A stretch of DNA of 64,000 bases from Tenacibaculum discolor (GTDB lineage: Bacteria > Bacteroidota > Bacteroidia > Flavobacteriales > Flavobacteriaceae), in assembly GCF_003664185.1 (NCBI RefSeq), contig NZ_RCCS01000004.1, positions 186,001-250,000 of the forward strand. Reading direction: 5' to 3'. Shown here piece by piece: positions 51,631 through 61,885 of the stretch. The first letter of the stretch is position 1. Every line of letters begins with the position of its first letter. The notes under the pieces were generated by a model. That model was given only the letters and a program-made list of their open reading frames with translations, did no database searches and was not told where the DNA came from. The position numbers and the translations under genes were made by a program.

Positions 51631-52941
51631 TTAATCAACTCCTTTTTGACTGTAATATTCATTCCAGTGATTGAGTAGTTTCTCTGCATGTTCTGTAGGA
51701 GTAACTTTAATGTATGATAAAAAACTTTTTTCAGAAGAGTGTCCAGTAATTTTCATGATAGAAAGTGTAGGAAAGTTCATCTTGTATAAATTCGTTGCAA
51801 AAGACCTACGGCAAGTGTGTGAGCTTACCAATTTATATTTAGGGTACATATCTACTTTTTTACGATAGATGTCTGTCTTTTCATCTTTAACCATGAGTGA
51901 ACCTTTTACCTTATCAGTAAACCCAACTCGTTTACAAACTATTTTTATATACTCATTGAATTTTACATCGGTAATCATTCTAGGCATGCCTCTTTTGTTA
52001 ATGACTTCTTTAATTTGATGGTGTAGAGGAATCACTACTTTAACCCCTGACGAATTTTTTGTCTTTTTAGGTTGTACAGTGATAAATTTATCATCCGTAT
52101 TGATTTGAGGTAAGTTAAGAAAGTCAGAGACTCTTAACCCTGTCCAAAGACCAATAATAGCCATATCTCTACAATTTTCTAATTTTTCATCGTTGGAAAA
52201 ATCGTGATTAAAAAGTCTGTCAATTTCTTTTTCATTTAGTGCTATTGATACACTTTCTTCTTTGATAACAGAAAACTCACTTCGTTCATAATCCTTATGA
52301 ACATCGTAACCAAATTCTACATCAGCTACTTTAAGCAATTTTTTGATGTTTTTTATTAAGTCTCCTGTATAGTTGACCGAGTATTTTTTGTTATCCGTGA
52401 GGTAGTGTACCAAGGCATCATAGACAACAATATCAAACTTGTTTATTTTGATTTTTGAACGCCTGTAAGTTTCAAACTCTTTTAATCGATTGTTTGTTTT
52501 TTTATAGTGCTTTATCTTGTCTGCTGTATAATTTCGTTTTGTGGAGCGATTGATAAGGTTAGGGGCTTTGATAAGAAAATCATCGATAAAATCAGTTAGG
52601 TATTCAAATCCTTTTTTTTCTGCTGCAACCTTTTTCTTGAAATGTTTGTCAAACTCTGTTTTTAAAAACTTTCGAGTTAGAGGTGTAGTATTGATTTTAC
52701 AGTTATCAATCAATCGTTCCAAAAAGGTATCATAGCGCATAATATTGGAAGTTATTTTTTTTAACTTCGCTCCACCGATTCCTTTTTTGGATTTTGGTAG
52801 TCTGTTTTCAAAATCCCAATTCTCAGGATTAATTTTTTCGCCAGTTGAATATTTGAAAATAGCCTTTTCGCTCTTTACATAAAATTGAATAATTATCAGT
52901 GTCTCTTTTTCTGACTTAGGTTCTTTTAAATAGAAATACAT
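51631..52941 (-). CDS. Tyrosine recombinase (integrase) of the tRNA-Arg element
   Basis: 436 residues. Arm-binding start (FYVKSEKAIFKYSTGEKINP), SAM-like core domain (about 110-220) and catalytic domain: Arg in TGLRVSDFL, His-x-x-Arg in SSHTCRRSF, His in GHSSEKS and Tyr in FLSYIKV. It lies 170 bp from attR, convergent with the repressor gene (2-bp gap). It recombines the 21-bp site in the tRNA-Arg 3' end. Confidence 0.93.
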   Translation of the reverse strand: MYFYLKEPKSEKETLIIIQFYVKSEKAIFKYSTGEKINPENWDFENRLPKSKKGIGGAKLKKITSNIMRYDTFLERLIDNCKINTTPLTRKFLKTEFDKHFKKKVAAEKKGFEYLTDFIDDFLIKAPNLINRSTKRNYTADKIKHYKKTNNRLKEFETYRRSKIKINKFDIVVYDALVHYLTDNKKYSVNYTGDLIKNIKKLLKVADVEFGYDVHKDYERSEFSVIKEESVSIALNEKEIDRLFNHDFSNDEKLENCRDMAIIGLWTGLRVSDFLNLPQINTDDKFITVQPKKTKNSSGVKVVIPLHHQIKEVINKRGMPRMITDVKFNEYIKIVCKRVGFTDKVKGSLMVKDEKTDIYRKKVDMYPKYKLVSSHTCRRSFATNLYKMNFPTLSIMKITGHSSEKSFLSYIKVTPTEHAEKLLNHWNEYYSQKGVD

Positions 52942-53109
52942 TTTTTGTTTTTTTACTTACCCCAAAGATACAATAGTGGTAAATATCGTGGTAAGAAAAA
53001 ATGTATTTTTTTTATTTTTTTGAAAACAACAAGAAACAACAAAACGCCTAAAGCACTATAAAATATGTAGGTTTTGAAAAAACGCACACAAAACAAAACA
53101 ACAAAATGT

Positions 53110-53130
53110 AATCCTGCCGAGGTCACAAAA
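53110..53130 (+). repeat. attR
   Basis: Second copy of the 21-bp tRNA-Arg 3' end (same as 22190-22210). No other tRNA part is present upstream of it. Confidence 0.95.
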
Positions 53131-53155
53131 ACCCTGTTAGATTTCTAACAGGGTT
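53127..53155 (+). terminator. Original tRNA-Arg terminator, displaced by the insertion
   Basis: AAAACCCTGTTAG-attt-CTAACAGGGTTTT with following T-run, directly beyond attR. Confidence 0.85.
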
Positions 53156-53319
53156 TTGTTTTTATATTTATGTTATAAACGTTTTAAGATTAAAACCACA
53201 GAGTTTTACTAACTTAACAATATTTCTTTATCTTAAAACATGTAATCTCACCTTTATTAAACTAGCTTAAGTTTTAACTTTACGAGGAATAATACCTTTG
53301 GTTTATAAAATTTAAAATT

Positions 53320-53772
53320 ATGAAACAAAGACTAAACATTCAAGAGTTAGAACCCAACGCTTACAATGCTGTTTTAGGAATTTTTAAATATCTTGAAACA
53401 TCAACTCTTTCAAAAAAGAGTAAAAATCTCATAAAAATAAGGGCTTCTCAAATTAATACCTGTGCTTATTGTATCGAGATGCATACTGCGGAGGCTCTTA
53501 AAAATGGAGAAGAGCAAAACAGAATTTTTGCTTTGAGTGCATGGAAAGAATCTCCTTTATTTTCCGAAAAAGAAAAAGCATTGTTATCTGCTACTGATGA
53601 AGTAACACTAATAAGTAATAATGGGTTAACAGAAAACACCTTCCAAAAACTTAAAGAGTACTTTACCGATAACGAAATAGCACAAATTATTATGCAAATA
53701 GGAGAAATTAATATTTGGAATCGTATTGCTGTTTCTACACAAATGTTTCACTCTTACACTAATGTTAAATAG
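53320..53772 (+). CDS. AhpD-like carboxymuconolactone decarboxylase-family protein
   Basis: 150 residues with the active-site motif NTCAYCIEMHTAEALKNGE (CxxC plus His), typical of AhpD-type alkylhydroperoxidase-core proteins that act on peroxides or related electrophiles. Helical throughout; normal length for the family. Single gene. Confidence 0.88.
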   Translation: MKQRLNIQELEPNAYNAVLGIFKYLETSTLSKKSKNLIKIRASQINTCAYCIEMHTAEALKNGEEQNRIFALSAWKESPLFSEKEKALLSATDEVTLISNNGLTENTFQKLKEYFTDNEIAQIIMQIGEINIWNRIAVSTQMFHSYTNVK

Positions 53773-53855
53773 TCTATAACAAGACTTTGCAACAACATTA
53801 ATTTATTTAGTTTTCATCTAAATTCAAAGCTACTCTTTTTGGGTAGCTTTGTTTG

Positions 53856-54434
53856 TTATCTTTCATTATGACCCTTTCCTTGGATCATTTTTGTTATTGA
53901 TTTCTCTATTCTTGACAAACGTGTTTTTGATTGCTTAGCTTGAGAAAAATATAGTAAGTAACTTCTTTGCCTTCCTGGTGTTAGGGATTCGAAAGCTATT
54001 TTTATATCTGAGTTTTCTTGTAACACTTCTTTAAATTCACTTACCATTTCAAATTCTGAAGTCTTCTTAGTTTTTACTTTTAAACCTGCTTTTTCAACTT
54101 CTATCGCTTCGAAAACATAGGTTTTAATAGTTGATGCTAAATCAACAACCTCTTCTGGTTTAGTAAACCTAATTTGACGAGCAGATTGCACATTTTCTGT
54201 CTGTTGAATTAAAATTCCGTCAGTATCTTTTAACAGAGCTCCTTTATAAAAAAGTAATGCACAATAATCTTTAAAACCATGAATTAACACAATATTTTTT
54301 CCTTGAAAAGTATAACAAGGATGCTTCCATTTAAAATCTTCTTCAAGACCACAATCCAAACAAATTTGTCGTAACAGCTTTGTTTCTTCTTTCCAATTTT
54401 TTATGTTTTCTATGTACTTATCTACTTTTTCCAT
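53856..54434 (-). CDS. YdeI/OmpD-associated family protein with DUF1801 domain
   Basis: About 192 residues from MEKVDKYIENIKNWKEE (ATG 54432-54434; an ATG eight codons upstream is less likely). DUF1801 at about 15-115 (FKWKHPCYTFQGKNIVLIHG, CALLFYKGALLKD) and a C-terminal YdeI/OmdA-type section (FESLTPGRQRSYLLYFSQAKQ, RIEKSI). Biochemical role unknown. Confidence 0.82.
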   Translation of the reverse strand: MEKVDKYIENIKNWKEETKLLRQICLDCGLEEDFKWKHPCYTFQGKNIVLIHGFKDYCALLFYKGALLKDTDGILIQQTENVQSARQIRFTKPEEVVDLASTIKTYVFEAIEVEKAGLKVKTKKTSEFEMVSEFKEVLQENSDIKIAFESLTPGRQRSYLLYFSQAKQSKTRLSRIEKSITKMIQGKGHNER

Positions 54435-54591
54435 TTTCTTTTTTATTTCTACAAACACAAATATAAAACAATAAAAAACTGATAATCAAGAATATTTTAC
54501 AAGATTTCTTTTTCGACTTAATCTTTTTATGCAAAGATATTTTTCTAACAAAAAAACTACATACACTGTATTAATACTAAAGTGATAGAAC

Positions 54592-54627
54592 AAAAAAGTG
54601 TAACGAAGTATATCGTTACACTTTTTT
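54592..54627 (-). terminator. Terminator of the copper/heavy-metal operon
   Basis: AAAAAAGTGTAACGA-agtata-TCGTTACACTTTTTT, a 15-bp stem just past the HMA lipoprotein gene on the minus strand. Confidence 0.9.
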
Positions 54628-54632
54628 AAAAA

Positions 54633-55076
54633 TTAGTGATTAGACGTTTCGTCTGCTTTTACATCACCTTTTAAACTCATTTCCATATTGTGATCGTATT
54701 GACAACATCCTGGTAAGTTTCCATAAGCTTCTTCACTACTAGCTACTTTATCAGTATCGTAACCAGATGCTGCAATTGCGTTATGAATAGCATCTAAATT
54801 AGTCTTAGAATCATCAAACGATACGTTGATTTGCTTTCTTAATTTATCCCATTCTGCCGATGCTACTCCATCAACACCATTTACTGCCTTTTCAATTGTG
54901 TTTTTACACATTCCACAGTTACCTCTTACTCCAAAAGTTGCGTCAGTCATTGCTACTTCTTTAGTAGTTTGCTCTGTTTGTACTTCTTTTGTTTCTGTTT
55001 CTTTTTTAGCTTCGTTTTTACAACTTACTAAACCAATAGTAGCCAACATAGCTACTCCTAAGATTACTTTTTTCAT
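54633..55076 (-). CDS. Heavy-metal-associated (HMA) domain lipoprotein
   Basis: 147 residues. Lipoprotein signal (ATIGLVSC, Cys19), a Lys/Glu/Thr-rich linker, then one HMA domain with metal site GNCGMCKNTIEKAV (CxxC) and a His/Cys-rich end (GCCQYDHNMEM). It probably binds Cu(I) in the periplasm and hands it to the efflux pump next door. Last gene of the operon. Confidence 0.88.
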   Translation of the reverse strand: MKKVILGVAMLATIGLVSCKNEAKKETETKEVQTEQTTKEVAMTDATFGVRGNCGMCKNTIEKAVNGVDGVASAEWDKLRKQINVSFDDSKTNLDAIHNAIAASGYDTDKVASSEEAYGNLPGCCQYDHNMEMSLKGDVKADETSNH

Positions 55077-55089
55077 TTTGAATTGATAT

Positions 55090-56790
55090 TTAATTATTAT
55101 TAATTGTTTCTTTTACTTCACCACATTTTAACATCATATCGCCAAAATACGGATTTAACACTTGTTTTTCTTTACTTAACCAATAAGCTCCTTTATCACT
55201 ATCAGCCATAGGACAGTATTGTTTATAGGTAACCTCATTTATCCCGAAAGATTGAACTGCCATAATAAAATGCTCTGATAACACTTTAAAATACTTTCGT
55301 TGTGTATCTACATCTGTTGTTTTTGCTATTTCTATGTTACTTGACTTTAATGCGGGAATTAATTGCATCCACTGTTTGTGAGCTTCTTCGTTAGTTAACA
55401 ACTTCATATCAACTAACGTTAACTCTTTTTGTAAGTTTTCTGCACTTGTTTTGGCTGCATTTGCATCAGTTTTTACTAAAGCGTCTTTTAAGCCTATATA
55501 TCCATCATAAGCTTTTTGTAATTGCTCTTTAAATGCTTTAGGAGTACTAAAAGATTCTATAATTTCTTTTGTATGATTCATCATTGACTTTTTTCCTTGC
55601 AATTGTGCTGAAGCGTCTATGGTAAATATTCCATTCGTAACAATTTCTTCTCCTGACTTTAACCCTTTTTCCACTTGATAGTTGTCTCCTGCTTTTCCAC
55701 CTAATACTACTTCTCGCATTTCAAAAACTGGTTTACTTTCATCGGGTTTTACATATACAACTGAACGCTTTCCTGTCCATAATACTGCTGTTGCAGGAAT
55801 ACTTAATTGTTCCTTTGTCTGTTTCTCTGTAGCTTCCACTTTTCCTGTAACAAACATGGCTGGTTTAAACTTCCCTTTACTATTGTTTAGTACAGCACGC
55901 ATAGTTACTGTTCGAGTTTCTTGATTTAATACAGGGTTTATAAACGAAACTTTTGCTTTGAAAGTTTCATTAGGATAGGCATTTGTAGTAATTGATATGT
56001 CTTGACCTACTTTAAAGTTACTGATTTGATTTTCATACACATCAAAATTTGCCCATACTGAATTCAAATTGGCTATTTTTAGTAATGCTTGTCCCTGACT
56101 TACATAATCACCTTGCTCAACTAGTTTTTCAGATACTGTACCAGAAACCGTAGCATATACAGGAAAGTTTTCTTTTACTTTTCCTGTTTTCTCTATTTGA
56201 TTGATTTGATTTTCAGAAAGCTTCCATAGTTTCAATTTATTTCTAACTGCATTGTACAATGCTGGTTGATTTTCTTTTACTGAAGCTGCTGTTAACAATT
56301 CTTGTTGTGCTTTTACCAATTCTGGAGAATATACCGTTGCTAACAACTGACCTTTTCTTATTTTCTCTCCTGTAAAATTCACCTTTAAACGTTCTATCCT
56401 TCCTGCAAAATAGCTTACCTGCACCGCATTTGATTTTTCGTTTTCTGCTATTTTTCCGGATAGTGTAATTGTATTATCTGCACTTATAGCATTACCAATC
56501 ACAGTCGTTTGTACATTAGCCAATGCCATTGCATTTTTAGTTAATTTGAACTGATTTGCAACTAGTCCTTCAGCTCCTGCTTCCGCAGGGATTAAATCCA
56601 TTCCACAAATAGGACAATCCCCTGGTTCTGGTTGCATAATTTGTGGATGCATAGAACAGGTCCACATTTTACCTTTTTCTTCTGTAGTATGATTATGCGC
56701 TGCCTTACCATTTGAAGAACCTCCAAAAAGTAGCCATCCTAAAAATACCCCAGCTATTAAAATTGCTATGTATGTTATATATTTTTTCAT
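55090..56790 (-). CDS. cusB: CusB-type RND adaptor with metal-binding and DUF3347 domains
   Basis: 566 residues: N-terminal membrane anchor (about 5-20), a heavy-metal-binding domain (MWTCSMHPQIMQPEPGDCPICGMDL, given here by its key residues Cys, Met, His, CxxCGM at about 43-66), the HlyD-like hairpin and barrel (about 90-400), and a C-terminal DUF3347 domain (about 410-560) with CPMADSDKGAYWLS, another putative copper site. It joins CusA to the outer-membrane channel. 4 bp downstream of tolC. Confidence 0.92.
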   Translation of the reverse strand: MKKYITYIAILIAGVFLGWLLFGGSSNGKAAHNHTTEEKGKMWTCSMHPQIMQPEPGDCPICGMDLIPAEAGAEGLVANQFKLTKNAMALANVQTTVIGNAISADNTITLSGKIAENEKSNAVQVSYFAGRIERLKVNFTGEKIRKGQLLATVYSPELVKAQQELLTAASVKENQPALYNAVRNKLKLWKLSENQINQIEKTGKVKENFPVYATVSGTVSEKLVEQGDYVSQGQALLKIANLNSVWANFDVYENQISNFKVGQDISITTNAYPNETFKAKVSFINPVLNQETRTVTMRAVLNNSKGKFKPAMFVTGKVEATEKQTKEQLSIPATAVLWTGKRSVVYVKPDESKPVFEMREVVLGGKAGDNYQVEKGLKSGEEIVTNGIFTIDASAQLQGKKSMMNHTKEIIESFSTPKAFKEQLQKAYDGYIGLKDALVKTDANAAKTSAENLQKELTLVDMKLLTNEEAHKQWMQLIPALKSSNIEIAKTTDVDTQRKYFKVLSEHFIMAVQSFGINEVTYKQYCPMADSDKGAYWLSKEKQVLNPYFGDMMLKCGEVKETINNN

Positions 56791-56794
56791 CTGT

Positions 56795-58030
56795 TTACTT
56801 TATTAAATAATTAATAATGGTACTTTGTGTATAATAAGTTACTTCTGATGTAATCATATTCGTTTGAAACTTCAACTGTAATTCTTGAATATCTAACACA
56901 TCGTTAAAATCTATGGCTCCTGTTTCATAACTTTTCACCAAAATTTGCTCTGCATTTCTTGCTTGCTCTAAATTTTTAAGTTGTGTTCGGTAATTTATTA
57001 CGGATGCATTTCTATCCGAAACTGCTCTGTATAACACAGATTCTAACGTATTATATCGTTGTTCTTTTTGCGATAGAATCTCCTCTTGCTGTAACTTGTT
57101 TTGTTTGCTTATAGATTTATTTTTCTTATTGAAAATAGGAATTGATAATGATACCATTGGCATGATGATATCCTTACCGTTATCTACCACATTCATATCA
57201 GTGCGCTTTTCAACATTAACATAATCAAGCCCAAAACCTATCATAGGTTGTTTCTCTTTTTGGTTTAAGAATTCTGACTTTTCTACAGAAGCATACAACT
57301 TATCAAACTTCACCAGCTCTGGGTGTAATTTTAAGATACTTGGTTGTATTTTATCTACTTTGGTTGGAATTTGTAGGCTATCAACGACTGAAATTTGTGT
57401 GTTAATATCCTGATTCAACAGTTTATTAAATGCTTTTTGCATTCCTAAAAAAACTTCCCGTAACACTTCCTTTTGTTGTGCTAATTCGTTTTGTCTTATT
57501 TGCAACCTTAACACATCTACTGCAGAAGCTTTTCCTACTTCAACAGAAGTTAACGCTAACTTTTCATACGTTTTAAGTAATGCTATATTTTCGTCTAATA
57601 CTTTTTGTTTTGCTTTAACCTCATAAAGTTTATAATACGACTGCGCTACTGATGTTACTAGTTTACGTTTTACGACTACGATATCCTGATAAGCTGCATC
57701 AGCTAATGAAGACACATAGTTTTCTCGTGCTGTTATGGTTCCAAAAAAAGGAATCATTTGCTTTACAGATAGTTTAAACCTCTGCGGCCCTGTACGTGTT
57801 TCTGGTGTACTCACAAAATATCCTGCTCCAAACTCGGTATTAGGCAATGTATTTACCTCTTCTTTTTTCTCTGAAATACGCTTGTACTTAATATCAAACT
57901 GTTGTACTTCTGGATTGTTTTCTAAAGCTGTCTCAATATATTCCTGTAGGTTTTGTCCTTGTATTGTAAAAGCAAAAAACACAGAAGCTAGAAATAAGGT
58001 TGCTTTTTTATTATTTATTTTAAAACTCAT
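56795..58030 (-). CDS. cusC: TolC-family outer-membrane efflux channel (CusC role)
   Basis: 411 residues, signal peptide ending near IQGQ. Two OEP repeats with long coiled helices (LQEYIETALENNPEVQQF at the start, LTSVEVGKASAVDVLRLQIR in the middle, VKSYETGAIDFNDVLDIQE near the end). It forms the trimeric exit duct for the RND pump. Start overlaps the cusA stop by 11 bp. Confidence 0.92.
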   Translation of the reverse strand: MSFKINNKKATLFLASVFFAFTIQGQNLQEYIETALENNPEVQQFDIKYKRISEKKEEVNTLPNTEFGAGYFVSTPETRTGPQRFKLSVKQMIPFFGTITARENYVSSLADAAYQDIVVVKRKLVTSVAQSYYKLYEVKAKQKVLDENIALLKTYEKLALTSVEVGKASAVDVLRLQIRQNELAQQKEVLREVFLGMQKAFNKLLNQDINTQISVVDSLQIPTKVDKIQPSILKLHPELVKFDKLYASVEKSEFLNQKEKQPMIGFGLDYVNVEKRTDMNVVDNGKDIIMPMVSLSIPIFNKKNKSISKQNKLQQEEILSQKEQRYNTLESVLYRAVSDRNASVINYRTQLKNLEQARNAEQILVKSYETGAIDFNDVLDIQELQLKFQTNMITSEVTYYTQSTIINYLIK

Positions 58031-61000
58031 CTCTTTTCGTTTTTCGTTTTAATAAAAATTCTTCACGCCAACTATACAGTACTGGTACAATAAAATACGA
58101 AGTCACATCTATAATCATTCCTCCAAAAGCAGGAATAGCCATTGGAATCATAATATCACTACCTCTTCCAGTTGAAGTTAATACTGGCAACAAGGCTAAA
58201 ATGGTGGTTGCCGTTGTCATTAAACATGCTCTAATACGTTTGTTTCCTCCATGTAATGCAGATGCTCGAATAGCTTCAATTGTTTGAGGTTTATCTCTAT
58301 TAAATGTTTGTGTTAAATAGGTAGCCATTACTACACCATCATCGGTTGCAATTCCGAATAATGCGATAAATCCTACCCAAACAGCAACACTTAAATTTAT
58401 TGGATGCATTTGAAATAATTCTCTCAAGTTTTCTCCAAATACACTAAAATTCAAGAACCAATCTTGTCCGTATAACCACATCATTATAAATCCACCTGCA
58501 AAAGCTACAGTAATTCCTGTGAATACCATTAATGAAGTAGCTACTGAACGGAACTGAAAATACAGTATTAAAAAGATAATCATCAACGCCAATGGCACTA
58601 CTACTGATAGTGTTTTTTCTGCTCTTAATTGGTTTTCATAAGTTCCTGTAAACTGATATGATATTCCTTTTGGAACAGTTAGCTCTCCTGAATCTATTTT
58701 TTGTTGAATTACTTTTTGAGCTGCTTCTACCACGTTTACCTCAGCAAAACCATCTAACTTATCAAACAATACATATCCGATTAAAAAAGTATCTTCACTC
58801 TTAATCATCTGTGGTCCTTGCTCATAACGAATTGTTGCTAATTCGCTTAATGGAATTGGCGATCCTTTAGCTACTGGTACATAAATATTTTCTAAGTCAG
58901 TTGGAGATGAACGTAGTTCTCTTGGGTAACGAACTCGAATTCCGTAACGCTCTCTTCCTTCTACTGTTTGCGATAACTGCATCCCTCCTACTGCCACTTT
59001 CAATACATCTTGTACCGTTTGAATAGCTATTCCGTAGCGTGCCAATTTTTCTCTATTAATATCAATTAATAAATACGGTTTCCCTACAATTCTATCAGCA
59101 AAAACTGCTTCTTTTTTAACTCCTTCAACCTCTTTTAAAATTCCTTCGAGTTCTACTCCAAAAACCTCAATTTGTTTTAAGTCTTGTCCTTTTACTTTAA
59201 TTCCCATTGGAGCTCTCATTCCTGTTTGCAGCATTACCAATCGAGTTTCTATAGGTTGTAATTTAGGTGCAGACGTTACTCCTGGTAACTTGGTAACTTT
59301 TACTATTTCGTTCCAAATATCATTTGGTGACTTGATGTTTGGTCGCCAATTACGATAAAACTCACCATCTTCATCTTCTATTAATTCATTTGATGAAACC
59401 TCATAAAAAACAACTTCTGATGTCTTATCTGTCAAACTTGGGTTCGCTACCGTTTTACCGTTTTTCAACAGAAACAATCCATCCTCATTTACCCTATAAC
59501 GTTGACGTTCTCCATCAGAATTTAACGCATATTCTGGCTTGTAGTTAATCACATTCTCATACATTGATAAAGGAGCTGGATCTAGTGCTGAATCAGTTCT
59601 TCCTGCTTTACCTACAACCGTTGCTATCTCTGGAATATTAGCAACTGCCATATCTAATTGCTGTAATACACGTTTGTTTTCTTCCACCCCTGAATGCGGC
59701 ATAGAGGTCGGCATTAATAAAAATGACCCTTCGTTTAGCGAAGGCATAAACTCTTTTCCTGTGTTTTTAAAAATTAGGAATCCACAAGTTAATACTGTTA
59801 ACGGGATAGTTAAAAACAGTAATTTGTTGTTCAACGCCCATTGCAATATATGATTGTAATATTTTTGCAGTAAGCTAAAAAAGCCTAACAAACCGAAACA
59901 AATAAGTGCTACAAATAAAAGATTGGTAAAAATACTTTTATCTACTCCTAAAGGTCTCCAGTATTCTGCTAACAAACCAACAATTGCTAATGCAGATATA
60001 ACAATATTGATCGTATTAACAGGCAGTGTAAAATTATAGTTGGAAAACGAAAAATGAATTGTAGTTTTTCCTGAATAATTACTCCAAAATTGTATAGCTC
60101 CAAAGGCTATTAATACAATTCCTAACCAATACCCATAAAAAACAGCAGTAATACCTAATGCTACTAAAACTCCATTTACAATGTATTTAAAGTTCTTTTT
60201 CAACTCCTTTTTCTTAAATAAAACAGCTGCAAATGGCGGTATTAAAAACAATGCTACCACAATAGCTGCTATTAAAGCGAAGGTTTTGGTAAATGCTAGT
60301 GGACGGAATAGTTTTCCTTCTGCGCCAATCATGGTAAATACTGGAATAAAACTGATAATCGTAGTCATTACCGCAGTTACAATTGCTCCAGAAACTTCTG
60401 CTGTTGCATTGTAAACTAATGTGTTTATCGGTAATTTATTCTCGTCTTTTTCTAAGTGACTTATGATGTTTTCGGAGAGTATGACTCCCACATCTACCAT
60501 GGTTCCAATAGCAATAGCAATTCCTGATAAGGCTACAATATTTGCATCAACTCCAAAGGCTTTCATTGCAATAAAAACCATCAATACTGCCACTGGTAAT
60601 AATCCTGATATTAACACGGAAGCTCGTAAATTGAAAACCATCACTACGATTACCAAAATAGTGATTAATATTTCTAGCGTAAGAGCCTCGTTCAACGTAT
60701 CTAAAGTTTCATGAATTAACTCAGTACGGTCATAAAAAGGAACAATTGTTAATTGAGAAGTTCTACCGTCTTTGAGCTTTTTACTTGGTAATCCTGAACT
60801 CAACTCATTAATCTTTTCCTTTACATTGGTGATTACTTCTAAAGGATTTGCTCCATAACGAGCTACCACTACACCTCCTACTACCTCAGCCCCTTCTTTA
60901 TCTAAAATCCCTCTACGAGGTTCTGCTCCTAACGATACTTTTGCAATGTCTTTTACTCGTATTGAAGTATAATTTTTAGCTGTAACTACAGCATTTTCAA

Positions 61001-61781
61001 TATCTGCTATAGACTTTACATATCCTAAACCACGGACTAAATATTCTGCTTGATTTATTTCTATAGTTTGTGCTCCAATATCTTGATTACTTTGCTTTAC
61101 TGCTGCTACAATTTGCTGTAAACTGATATTATATTGACGCATCAACTCTGGTTTTACGTCTATTTGATATTCTTGAACATAACCTCCTATTGAGCTTACT
61201 TCAGACACACCATTTGCAGACGAAAGTGCATATTTTACATAGTAATCTTGTACACTACGTAATTCATGTAAATCCCAACCTCCAGTGACATTACCATCTT
61301 CATCACGTCCTTCAAGTGTATACCAAAAAATCTGCCCCAATCCAGTGGCATCTGGCCCTAATGAAGGACTTACTCCTTCTGGTAGTAAATTACTTGGTAA
61401 TGAATTTAACTTTTCAAGAATTCGAGAACGACTCCAATAAAAATCTACTCCTTCATCAAAAATGACATAGATACTTGAAAGTCCAAACATAGAAGAACTA
61501 CGGATGGTTTTTACTCCAGAAATCCCTAATAAAGATGTTGTTAATGGGTATGTTATTTGGTCTTCTATATCTTGCGGAGATTGTCCGTCCCACTTTGTAA
61601 AAACAATTTGTTGATTTTCTCCAATATCTGGTATGGCATCAACTGCTACAGGATCGTTTGGTAAAAAACCTGTATCTAAATTAAATGGTGCATTTACAGT
61701 TCCCCATCCTACAAATAAAACGAGTAATATAACTGCGACCAGTTTGTTTTCTATTAAGAATTTGATGCTTTTGTTTAGCAT
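58020..61781 (-). CDS. cusA: CusA-type heavy-metal RND efflux pump
   Basis: 1253 residues, longer than E. coli CusA (about 1047). Twelve-helix RND plan with proton-relay helix IAIAIGTMVDVGVILSEN, porter segments (LVRGLGYVKSIADIENAV) and methionine-rich site FLLMPTSMPHSGVEEN. An extra membrane insert near residues 520-640 (KKKELKKNFKYIVNGVLVA...) explains the added length and is common in Bacteroidota CusA. Drives Cu(I)/Ag(I) export with CusB and the TolC protein. Confidence 0.95.
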   Translation of the reverse strand: MLNKSIKFLIENKLVAVILLVLFVGWGTVNAPFNLDTGFLPNDPVAVDAIPDIGENQQIVFTKWDGQSPQDIEDQITYPLTTSLLGISGVKTIRSSSMFGLSSIYVIFDEGVDFYWSRSRILEKLNSLPSNLLPEGVSPSLGPDATGLGQIFWYTLEGRDEDGNVTGGWDLHELRSVQDYYVKYALSSANGVSEVSSIGGYVQEYQIDVKPELMRQYNISLQQIVAAVKQSNQDIGAQTIEINQAEYLVRGLGYVKSIADIENAVVTAKNYTSIRVKDIAKVSLGAEPRRGILDKEGAEVVGGVVVARYGANPLEVITNVKEKINELSSGLPSKKLKDGRTSQLTIVPFYDRTELIHETLDTLNEALTLEILITILVIVVMVFNLRASVLISGLLPVAVLMVFIAMKAFGVDANIVALSGIAIAIGTMVDVGVILSENIISHLEKDENKLPINTLVYNATAEVSGAIVTAVMTTIISFIPVFTMIGAEGKLFRPLAFTKTFALIAAIVVALFLIPPFAAVLFKKKELKKNFKYIVNGVLVALGITAVFYGYWLGIVLIAFGAIQFWSNYSGKTTIHFSFSNYNFTLPVNTINIVISALAIVGLLAEYWRPLGVDKSIFTNLLFVALICFGLLGFFSLLQKYYNHILQWALNNKLLFLTIPLTVLTCGFLIFKNTGKEFMPSLNEGSFLLMPTSMPHSGVEENKRVLQQLDMAVANIPEIATVVGKAGRTDSALDPAPLSMYENVINYKPEYALNSDGERQRYRVNEDGLFLLKNGKTVANPSLTDKTSEVVFYEVSSNELIEDEDGEFYRNWRPNIKSPNDIWNEIVKVTKLPGVTSAPKLQPIETRLVMLQTGMRAPMGIKVKGQDLKQIEVFGVELEGILKEVEGVKKEAVFADRIVGKPYLLIDINREKLARYGIAIQTVQDVLKVAVGGMQLSQTVEGRERYGIRVRYPRELRSSPTDLENIYVPVAKGSPIPLSELATIRYEQGPQMIKSEDTFLIGYVLFDKLDGFAEVNVVEAAQKVIQQKIDSGELTVPKGISYQFTGTYENQLRAEKTLSVVVPLALMIIFLILYFQFRSVATSLMVFTGITVAFAGGFIMMWLYGQDWFLNFSVFGENLRELFQMHPINLSVAVWVGFIALFGIATDDGVVMATYLTQTFNRDKPQTIEAIRASALHGGNKRIRACLMTTATTILALLPVLTSTGRGSDIMIPMAIPAFGGMIIDVTSYFIVPVLYSWREEFLLKRKTKRDEF

Positions 61782-61885
61782 AAAAAATGATTTTTAAACA
61801 ATTAAACATTGATGTTGAAAAACATCGAATACGACAAATCATCCTATTGAAATTCTCAAAAGGACAAATAGTTATTGTTTAAAAA

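Larger units (their letters stand above)
22190..53130. mobile_element. 30.9 kb integrated element in tRNA-Arg, phage-like, with defence and T6SS cargo
   Basis: It is bounded by identical 21-bp copies of the tRNA-Arg 3' end (22190-22210 and 53110-53130), with a tyrosine integrase 170 bp from the right copy. A terminator sits right outside each copy: one supplied by the element after the tRNA, the original one after the right repeat. Left third: T6SS effector set, RM enzyme and regulators. Right part: repressor/HTH switch, replication protein, a long operon with spanin, muramidase and many small membrane proteins. No relaxase or mating-pore gene is present. Confidence 0.93.

Noticed and set aside
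22190..53130. Reading the tRNA-Arg element as a conjugative element
   Set aside because: No relaxase, coupling protein or mating-pore gene is seen in it; the ArdC domain alone also occurs in phages.
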